Part shown: one piece after another, positions 1-5,292 of the stretch
Numbering within the stretch: the first letter of the stretch is position 1
Layout: the number at the start of each line of letters is the position of its first letter
Notes under the pieces: model-generated
Told to the model about the DNA's origin: nothing
The model's database searches: none
Seen by the model: the letters and a program-made list of their open reading frames with translations, nothing else
Assembly (NCBI GenBank): GCA_015522385.1
Contig: WAMJ01000103.1
Coordinates: forward strand, 1-6,230
Direction: 5' to 3'
Length of the DNA: 6,230 nucleotides
Origin: Candidatus Heimdallarchaeota archaeon
GTDB taxonomy: Archaea; Asgardarchaeota; Heimdallarchaeia; Heimdallarchaeales; Kariarchaeaceae
Made by a program: the position numbers and the translations under genes

Positions 1-471
1 GGAATACACAGGATCTATCAGAAACTCGATGGAGTACAACTGAATGAGGTCAAACCAATTGCAGTATCCCCTACTCGGTTAGCCAAGCGTAAAACCACAA
101 GAAGTGACCCCTCGAAAAGTACACAGAAGATTGCCGCAAGTAGCGAAAGGGTACAGAATAGACTGAGAGAGCTACAGGATTTCAGAAAGCGCTTTGAAGA
201 GAGGAAAAGGCAATGGGAAGAGAGAATGGAGAAGATGCATAAACCTCAGGGTGATGCATTCGGATCCATGAGTAGAGCCTCAAGTAGGAATTCCACCAAG
301 AGGATCGTACGACCTAGGAAGAGACAAATCCCTTCAAAACCCCTTCAAAATATCGAGACTGATAAGAAGCCCACACGACTGAATTTTAGGGAAATTCTAA
401 AACCTGTAAAGAAACCTCCAAGGATTTCTAGAATCCGAAAGGATGACCCTCTTCGAAGGGTCAAGGACTAG
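1..471 (+). CDS. C-terminal part of a basic, coiled-coil-containing hypothetical protein (5' end outside window)
   Basis: The frame is open from the first base to a TAG at 469-471, giving 156 residues. The first in-frame ATG is at 226, but open frame with similar composition continues upstream of it, so this is most likely the end of a longer gene. I do not recognise the family. About 45 of 156 residues are Lys or Arg against about 18 Asp/Glu, so the tail is strongly positive. Residues about 48-80 are rich in Arg, Glu and Gln without Pro or Gly and look like a charged single helix or coiled coil. The rest is rich in Pro, Ser and Lys/Arg and is probably disordered. Such a tail could bind nucleic acid, ribosomes or acidic membrane surfaces, which is inference from charge only. 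The 3' end overlaps the convergent transporter gene by 11 bp. Confidence 0.65.
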   Translation, partial: GIHRIYQKLDGVQLNEVKPIAVSPTRLAKRKTTRSDPSKSTQKIAASSERVQNRLRELQDFRKRFEERKRQWEERMEKMHKPQGDAFGSMSRASSRNSTKRIVRPRKRQIPSKPLQNIETDKKPTRLNFREILKPVKKPPRISRIRKDDPLRRVKD

Positions 472-1366
472 AAGAATTGTGAGAAATAACCACAATTACC
501 AAAGCGAGTAATGTAAGGGCTATTCCAAGAACATCGAGAAATGCAAGGTGTTGACCCAGAAAGAAGAATGCAAGAAGTGTCCCAAGTAATGGCTCACCGA
601 TGGTTGCAGCTCCAACAAGGGGTGTGGGAAGTCGGGACATTGCGTACTGGAAAGAAGCATGACCCATCAATCCAGGAAATATTGCAAGGAGTAGTCCGTA
701 AAACAAGGTAGCAGGAGATATCGTTTCAAATTCGCCAATAATAAGGATATATGTTAGAAGGGTACCAGAAGCTGTTAGATTGACAATACCAAAATATCGC
801 CAAAGCCCAAATTTATCGACCCCCCACTTGGCCACCATAAGATATATTGCCAGAACCATCCCTGAAAGAAGAGCCATGAGAACACCTATTGAGTATCTAG
901 TCAGATCGCCTGAGAAGCTGAAATCCTTGGTCCCGAGAATCACGATTCCCATTATAGCCATGATGATCGACACCCAATCAATAACTCTGGGTCGCTCTTT
1001 GAAAAAGAAGATAGCAATGACCAGCATCCATATAGGGGCAGTGTTGGTTAAGCTCAATGACACACCAACAGGAAGGAAATCTAGACTTATGAAAAATGAG
1101 GTAAAGTGAATCGCCAGAGAGAACCCAGCGATCACAACAGATAGTTTAGGATGTCTTGAGAAGAAACTTGGATCTCTCCACCTCTCCGTGAATTGAAATC
1201 TTCCAAGAATGAAGAAAGCAATAATTCCAGTGATGAATACACGAGCAAAAGCCAAAGCTACTCTGTTGATTGGCTCACCACCGTCTGAAGCACCGAGAAC
1301 AATGAACGAGGAACTTGTTACCATGAGTATTCCAAACAGGAGAACTAGTTCGTCTTTAACTGCCAC
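461..1366 (-). CDS. EamA-family (DMT superfamily) membrane transporter
   Basis: The 301-residue protein has about ten hydrophobic segments (roughly residues 8-27, 36-55, 74-94, 98-122, 128-146, 157-179, 188-211, 217-237, 247-270, 273-295). This matches the usual two-times-five-helix EamA architecture and length. Each half carries its typical signature: T-N-T-A-P-I-W at 107-113 followed by F-K-E-R-P, and G-E-P-L-L-G at 257-262 followed by a Gly-rich helix. The Glu often seen after the second signature is Gln272. Members export or import small metabolites such as amino acids, nucleotides or sugars, and the substrate cannot be read from sequence. The start is GTG at 1366; an in-frame TGA four codons upstream excludes a longer protein. 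There is no Shine-Dalgarno at normal distance. The gene lies 42 bp downstream of the winged-helix gene on the same strand, so co-transcription is likely. Confidence 0.9.
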   Translation of the reverse strand: MAVKDELVLLFGILMVTSSSFIVLGASDGGEPINRVALAFARVFITGIIAFFILGRFQFTERWRDPSFFSRHPKLSVVIAGFSLAIHFTSFFISLDFLPVGVSLSLTNTAPIWMLVIAIFFFKERPRVIDWVSIIMAIMGIVILGTKDFSFSGDLTRYSIGVLMALLSGMVLAIYLMVAKWGVDKFGLWRYFGIVNLTASGTLLTYILIIGEFETISPATLFYGLLLAIFPGLMGHASFQYAMSRLPTPLVGAATIGEPLLGTLLAFFFLGQHLAFLDVLGIALTLLALVIVVISHNSSSP

Positions 1367-1408
1367 AGGTAGATATCAGACTACCTGTTGAAAAGGTTTC
1401 TATCACCC

Positions 1409-1759
1409 TTAATTCTCCAAGGAGGTAATTTTGGGCTTGCTCAAGCCGATCTCATGAATGTGGGAGTCTATGTACTTCTGGAATTCAGGATGTGATTCAA
1501 CTACACTGCATACCTCCTGTCCCCTAGGAGTAACCTCGTAAGCGAGGATCCTCATTGTTACAATGTCGTCCCCAATGTATTCCTTCAATAGTCGTTTAAT
1601 GGTTTTCAAGCTGTATTTCTCAGATATCAGTTCCTGTGGAGTAAAAATACCTATTTTCCCAGCGTTAAGAAATAAGTTCAACCGGTGAGCGGTTCTCAAA
1701 CTCCTCGGAAGTTTCATGGACCTCCACAAAAATTGGAATGACCTCGGAGTATCCGACAT
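1409..1759 (-). CDS. small winged helix-turn-helix protein, putative transcriptional regulator
   Basis: The protein has 116 residues and no membrane segment. Residues 18-32 form a likely first helix. Residues 40-49 (T-P-Q-E-L-I-S-E-K-Y) and 51-62 form a helix-turn-helix pair. Residues 67-78 look like the wing strands, ending in Y-E-V-T-P-R-G-Q-E-V, which matches the typical wing-to-last-helix transition of archaeal winged-helix regulators. It is probably a cytoplasmic DNA-binding protein; the target is unknown. The ATG start is fixed by a strong Shine-Dalgarno at 1765-1771. The gene precedes the EamA transporter on the same strand and is divergent from the transglutaminase-like gene, so it could control itself, the transporter or the divergent gene. 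This is inferred from position. A winged-helix fold used for protein contacts rather than DNA binding is also possible. Confidence 0.75.
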   Translation of the reverse strand: MSDTPRSFQFLWRSMKLPRSLRTAHRLNLFLNAGKIGIFTPQELISEKYSLKTIKRLLKEYIGDDIVTMRILAYEVTPRGQEVCSVVESHPEFQKYIDSHIHEIGLSKPKITSLEN

Positions 1760-1764
1760 AAATT

Positions 1765-1771
1765 CTCCTCC
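1765..1771 (-). promoter_or_regulatory. Shine-Dalgarno of the winged-helix gene
   Basis: On the minus strand the sequence reads GGAGGAG and lies 5 nt before the ATG at 1759. It is close to the archaeal 16S anti-Shine-Dalgarno complement and decides this start over the next Met at residue 15. Confidence 0.8.
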
Positions 1772-1805
1772 TGTTTGAATAATATAAAGTGCGGAATTCA
1801 GTGAC

Positions 1806-1817
1806 CTTAATTATAAT
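1806..1817. promoter_or_regulatory. TATA-like element in the divergent 1760-1835 region
   Basis: The stretch CTTAATTATAAT contains the perfect 8-bp palindrome ATTATAAT (1810-1817), so it could work in both directions. On the plus strand its centre is about 23-25 bp before the GTG at 1836, the spacing expected for a leaderless transcript of the transglutaminase-like gene. On the minus strand it would place a start near 1785-1790 and leave a leader of about 25-30 nt holding the Shine-Dalgarno of the winged-helix gene. A second AT-rich element (CTTTATATT, minus strand, 1781-1789) is closer to that gene but would start transcription downstream of the Shine-Dalgarno. Confidence 0.5.
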
Positions 1818-1835
1818 CTGTTCCAATCAATATCT

Positions 1836-3155
1836 GTGAGGGCATTCGAGCAGACTGACACACTTGTAATTGGAAAGAATCTCGATGTCTTGCTCACGAG
1901 ATATATTTCCTTTCAATCTAATACACCATTCGAGACCTTGAGATACAATCCAGGTGTAGATATGATAAATTGCGAGGTCTATGATAATCTCGGTGCCTTG
2001 GACTCAAAGCTGGACGATGGCGAAATAACTGTTAAAACCAGAAGGAAGATTGGAGCTAGTCAAAAACTCACTCTAAAGTTTAAAATATTAGTCAGGGGCA
2101 CATGGCAGCGGCTCGGAGATCTTTACATCCTAACTTGGTCAGCTGTCAACTTATTTGAGGTAAAGCTGAGCGATCCCACCTTCTTCCAAATTAGCGGTTT
2201 TGCAAATATTAAAGGTGACAGAGCAAGAAATCCTCGTATATTCACCGCAAGTAAAAACCTGTCTGCCAAGTTCAAGGATCATATGGTTGGAGGACGGGGC
2301 ATAATCATCGCAGTTTCCAAAATCAGGGAACCTAAGTTCAGAATATCCCTCCTTCTTGATTTCAAAAACAGGGGTGAATCTTCAATAATTAGGAATCTAA
2401 AACTGGCGACACCACAGTCGGATGTGAGTAAAAGTTCAAGAGTTATTACTCTCAGAGGTTTCAGGACCAATCCTAAGACCACAACTGATGAACAAGGAAA
2501 CACCATCCTCAATTTCGAGGAAGAAGACATCCCCCATGGTTCCTCGGTTTTCGAAGTAGTAAGTGAGGTCTCCCTCAAACCCAATCCTGTTGGTTTTGAC
2601 CTCACTGATCTGGGAAAGATGTCCAACCTCAAAGCCGCTATTTCAAGAAGTGAGAAAGGAGCATATTTCACTACCTCTGTCAAAGGTGCGTTCGAGTTGA
2701 ACCATCCGATTGTGCAGAAATACGCTAAAGCAGCGATGAAGAAAGAAACTGTCTTCGAAGCACACAGGTTGCTCTTCGAGCTTGCGAATCGCCAGCTCAC
2801 ATACCAGATATCAGAGGGACGTAGATCATCAACATGGGCCCTTGAGTCTGGGGTCGGTGACTGTTCAGAATTTTCTTACTTACTAGTGGCTCTGCATAGA
2901 GCAGCAGGGATACCATCCCGTGTGGTTGAGGGGAACATCGTGGACAAAGAAGGGTTAGTAGGACATGGTTGGGTGGAGTTCCTCTCTCCTAGCAAGGGAT
3001 GGATTGAGTGTGATCCAACTTGGGGACTCGTCTTGGGGACCTCTCCCCTCCACATCCGGTATGTGAATCACCAGAGTGGTGATTCCCCAGCGTACATCGC
3101 ATACGAGGGGAACAATCAGATAGACATAGATTGGAAATTTAAATTGTCCGAATAA
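1836..3155 (+). CDS. transglutaminase-like (papain-fold) protein with β-rich N-terminal region
   Basis: The 439-residue protein ends in a transglutaminase-core domain (about residues 285-412). G-D-C-S-E-F-S contains the nucleophile Cys343, G-H-G-W-V-E-F contains His377, and C-D-P-T-W-G contains Asp393. The typical R-A-A-G-I-P-S-R stretch lies between the Cys and His motifs. The catalytic triad is therefore complete. In archaea such domains usually act as thiol peptidases, amidases or cross-linking enzymes; the substrate is unknown. Residues 1-260 alternate short hydrophobic stretches with polar turns and look like two or three β-sandwich or Ig-like units. No signal peptide or membrane helix is visible, so the protein appears cytoplasmic. 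The start is GTG 1836; an in-frame TAA at 1785 and the lack of other start codons support it. There is no Shine-Dalgarno, but a TATA-like box sits about 24 bp upstream. It is divergent from the winged-helix gene. Confidence 0.88.
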   Translation: MRAFEQTDTLVIGKNLDVLLTRYISFQSNTPFETLRYNPGVDMINCEVYDNLGALDSKLDDGEITVKTRRKIGASQKLTLKFKILVRGTWQRLGDLYILTWSAVNLFEVKLSDPTFFQISGFANIKGDRARNPRIFTASKNLSAKFKDHMVGGRGIIIAVSKIREPKFRISLLLDFKNRGESSIIRNLKLATPQSDVSKSSRVITLRGFRTNPKTTTDEQGNTILNFEEEDIPHGSSVFEVVSEVSLKPNPVGFDLTDLGKMSNLKAAISRSEKGAYFTTSVKGAFELNHPIVQKYAKAAMKKETVFEAHRLLFELANRQLTYQISEGRRSSTWALESGVGDCSEFSYLLVALHRAAGIPSRVVEGNIVDKEGLVGHGWVEFLSPSKGWIECDPTWGLVLGTSPLHIRYVNHQSGDSPAYIAYEGNNQIDIDWKFKLSE

Positions 3156-3311
3156 CTTTTCTAGACCTACATATATCTCGCAAGTAGTGTAAATTATTCA
3201 GAACGTGCAACCATTATCCCAAAATCAAGGATACTGTAGGAATAACCAATCTCAAGTTGATCCAAAATGGTTTTTAGCACGTATGACTAGTGATATTATT
3301 GTTGGTTTAGA

Positions 3312-3602
3312 ATGGTTGTTGGAAATGGCAATTGGTCTTTCAATGAATGGATCAATTCACCCGAGACAGATCGAATTGAGCTAATTGACTCACTCAAAGA
3401 TATCCCCTTTCAGATTTTGGTACTTGCTTCTCAAGATCCGTCGTTTGCGGTACGATCTACCCTTTTGTCAAAGTTTCAATTCCTAACTCAAATGGATAAC
3501 ACGTGGTTATCCCTTCTCAAACGCATGTCTGACTCAGATCCTGACGCGGATCTGCGAATGGTTGCATTCACATTACTTGAGCAACTCTCAGGGGCCAGTT
3601 AA
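3312..3602 (+). CDS. small HEAT-repeat-like protein
   Basis: The protein has 96 residues and appears all helical. Two segments follow the HEAT pattern of a helix, an Asp-Pro turn, then an Arg-led second helix: residues about 34-58 with S-Q-D-P-S-F-A-V-R at 40-48, and about 65-92 with S-D-P-D-A-D-L-R at 75-82. Residues 20-32 could be half of a third unit. HEAT proteins are protein-interaction scaffolds, often built from many repeats, so a two-unit version is unusually small. The ATG at 3312 follows an in-frame TGA at 3291 and has no clear Shine-Dalgarno. It is in line with the transglutaminase-like gene but 156 bp behind it, so it may have its own promoter. It ends one base before the end of the convergent DUF885-like gene. 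It could also be an unrelated helical hairpin protein. Confidence 0.65.
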   Translation: MVVGNGNWSFNEWINSPETDRIELIDSLKDIPFQILVLASQDPSFAVRSTLLSKFQFLTQMDNTWLSLLKRMSDSDPDADLRMVAFTLLEQLSGAS

Positions 3603-3603
3603 T

Positions 3604-5193
3604 TCACTTCACCATGAAATCGAGAATCGATGCTGGGAAGTTACCCAAATCGAGGAGTGTATCGAGTGTCTTCCTCACTGGATTCCTTCTATAAATCTTT
3701 GAAAGACCGAGATATGCCGCCAACACATTGGTCCTATCACCGAGTCCTGTAGAAACATTGTCCATCAGTTGGTAGACCTCTGATCTTGATAGGAGACCAT
3801 CATTCTCCAAGAAAGTGTAAATCTCTTCTACACCCATTCTATCTCTGAAATACATGATCTCAGCTAAAGCAGCGAGAATCATGTCCATCTGTATCCGAAG
3901 GTACTCTACTTTGTACTCCAATTCTCCAGATCTGTAATCCAAATCAAAGAGATAATCTAAGACGAAATGACCCCAACCCTGCGATGTGTAGTCATCCTTG
4001 AGGTATATGCCTCGATCGCTTTCCCCTCCACGGAAGGAACTGATGAGAAGAAACTCCCCTGGAATTACACGTCGAATGGTTTCCAATTCTAGCTTTACCC
4101 TGCCCATTCTCGGGTATTGTGAGCGCTGGTCCATCTCAAAATCATCAGACTGAATATATATTTTGGAGACCTCGTTCCCACCAAACCGGGGAGAAGCAAC
4201 GATATTCATAAAATCACGCTTGCGAAAGAATGGAGGACTCCAATCTGATCTGATAGCTTCCCTCGGAACACGCAGTAACTTGTTCTCTTGGATGAGCCGT
4301 TTCAGATTGAAGATTGTCGTGTCTATGAACTCCCGGATCTGATCGATGTTCTCAAATTTACTAATTCTGTAGATTACCTTCCTCGTACCCTTTGACCTCT
4401 CAATAGGATTCTGAGGAACACCAATCTTCTCACCCTTCAGGTATTCACCACAAACTTGGATATACCGTTCACGAAGGGTGGTGAAGAGTTCCATTCCCTT
4501 GCTGAATATATCATCCAGATTCGAATTGGTCTGGAGTCTGATAAATTCGTCGAAGTCCTCTGCTGCAAATGGAAGGGAGATATCTGCTACCCTCTCGATC
4601 ATGAAATTCTCAAACTGTGTCAAAGAGAATTTAGCCTTCCGAATTATCCGACTTACCTCCTCTTTATCGAACTGGGAGTCCAGCAACCACTTTTCAATTT
4701 CCTGCATATAATTCGACAAATTATCCAGTCTCTTCAGGGCCTTGTTGTAGTAGCTCTTTGGAATATTGCTCTTCAACATCCAGAATTTTGCAGTTTGGAA
4801 GAATCTCGGTAGCTGTGTGATACGAGATTTCATGGAGTCCTTCCTGATTCCCAAAGGGATTGAGTCTCTTGCAGTTAAGTAGAAAACAGACTCAGATACC
4901 TCATCCAACCAGTAGAGGGGATCCCATTGGTAGATCTTGAGCCTGTTGTATCTAAAGAGTTCTATCTGGATGTACCTCAGCAGAAATAGATCCTCGTAGT
5001 ACTCTTTCCCGACTTTATCCACCATCTCTGCAGAAAACTTAAAGTAGAACCTTTCAAGGTTCCGGAGCCAGACCCCCAATGACTGTTTACCCCTGTTTGG
5101 GAGATTCATGATGTCATCTCTCAGTCCCTCTGCAAGTGAAATGTTGGGATTGAAAGAAAACCAGAGGTCGAGCAGTTTATCTTTAACTCTCAA
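3604..5193 (-). CDS. DUF885-family protein with degenerate zinc site, probable pseudoenzyme
   Basis: The 529-residue length and several landmarks match DUF885. Near residues 90-170 it has the family pattern of W-D-P-x-Y-W-L, R-D-S-I-P, a helix ending R-I-T-Q-L-P-R-F-F, then A-K. Near 376-410 it has V-I-P-G and then Q-G-W-G. The C-terminal helical bundle carries A-Y-L-G-L-S-K-I (492-499) and a final L-L-D-L-G-N-F-P (513-520), like the family's L-L-x-x-G-x-x-P ending. In active relatives the first site reads H-E-x-x-P-G-H and the second E-G-W-A. Here they read R374-R375-V-I-P-G-E380 and Q405-G-W-G, so both His ligands, the catalytic Glu and the Glu ligand are replaced. The fold seems kept but metallopeptidase-type chemistry is unlikely. 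No signal peptide or membrane segment is evident. The start is TTG at 5193, supported by a near-ideal Shine-Dalgarno and an upstream in-frame stop. It is divergent from the SDR-like gene. Confidence 0.78.
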   Translation of the reverse strand: MRVKDKLLDLWFSFNPNISLAEGLRDDIMNLPNRGKQSLGVWLRNLERFYFKFSAEMVDKVGKEYYEDLFLLRYIQIELFRYNRLKIYQWDPLYWLDEVSESVFYLTARDSIPLGIRKDSMKSRITQLPRFFQTAKFWMLKSNIPKSYYNKALKRLDNLSNYMQEIEKWLLDSQFDKEEVSRIIRKAKFSLTQFENFMIERVADISLPFAAEDFDEFIRLQTNSNLDDIFSKGMELFTTLRERYIQVCGEYLKGEKIGVPQNPIERSKGTRKVIYRISKFENIDQIREFIDTTIFNLKRLIQENKLLRVPREAIRSDWSPPFFRKRDFMNIVASPRFGGNEVSKIYIQSDDFEMDQRSQYPRMGRVKLELETIRRVIPGEFLLISSFRGGESDRGIYLKDDYTSQGWGHFVLDYLFDLDYRSGELEYKVEYLRIQMDMILAALAEIMYFRDRMGVEEIYTFLENDGLLSRSEVYQLMDNVSTGLGDRTNVLAAYLGLSKIYRRNPVRKTLDTLLDLGNFPASILDFMVK

Positions 5194-5196
5194 CTT

Positions 5197-5206
5197 ACCA
5201 CCTCCT
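5197..5206 (-). promoter_or_regulatory. strong Shine-Dalgarno that fixes a TTG start
   Basis: The minus strand reads AGGAGGTGGT, nearly the full complement of the archaeal 16S 3' end. The GGAGGTG core ends 5 nt before the TTG at 5193. No ATG or in-frame GTG lies between it and the upstream in-frame TAA, so TTG is the only workable start of the DUF885-like gene. Confidence 0.85.
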
Positions 5207-5233
5207 GAATTCCTTCCTCTTTAAATCTAGGAA

Positions 5234-5254
5234 TACTCATTCAACTAATGAGTA
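5234..5254. repeat. 8-bp perfect inverted repeat in the shared promoter region, candidate operator
   Basis: TACTCATT (5234-5241) and AATGAGTA (5247-5254) are perfect reverse complements separated by CAACT. The repeat lies between the divergent DUF885-like and SDR-like genes. It is downstream of the AT-rich box proposed for the minus gene and just upstream of the box proposed for the plus gene. A dimeric regulator bound here could therefore affect both. A role as an RNA hairpin is less likely, because the element is AT-rich with weak stems. Confidence 0.45.
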
Positions 5255-5272
5255 ATAATTTATCTTAAAAAT
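5255..5272. promoter_or_regulatory. AT-rich element holding likely TATA boxes for both divergent genes
   Basis: This run is almost all A and T. On the plus strand TTAAAAAT (5265-5272) is centred about 25 bp before the GTG at 5293, as expected for a leaderless mRNA. On the minus strand AAATTATT near 5255-5262 would start transcription near 5233, giving a leader of about 40 nt that contains the Shine-Dalgarno at 5197-5206. Placement is by spacing and composition only. Confidence 0.45.
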
Positions 5273-5292
5273 CTCCAAAGCCTCCAATATTT

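Noticed and set aside
780..1109. Plus-strand open frame opposite the transporter
   Set aside because: It is antisense to clear transmembrane coding sequence and its product shows no recognisable domain.
1777..1800. Weak inverted repeat TGAAT ... ATTCA upstream of the winged-helix gene
   Set aside because: The arms are only 5 bp with a 14-bp AT-rich spacer, which is easily expected by chance.
2279..2800. Minus-strand open frame of 173 residues opposite the transglutaminase-like gene
   Set aside because: The plus strand encodes a continuous 439-residue protein ending in a domain with an intact triad, and the antisense product shows no family features.
3156..3311. Possible small RNA, upstream ORF or terminator between genes 4 and 5
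   Set aside because: The only short frame is 7 codons from 3267, no stable stem is visible, and the T-tract after the stop at 3155 is only four bases long.
4456..4812. Two plus-strand open frames opposite the DUF885-like gene
   Set aside because: They lie antisense to a conserved-looking family protein and overlap each other in different frames.
3604..5193. DUF885-like gene as a pseudogene
   Set aside because: There is no frameshift or internal stop, the length is normal for the family, and the ribosome binding site is strong. The loss is confined to active-site residues.
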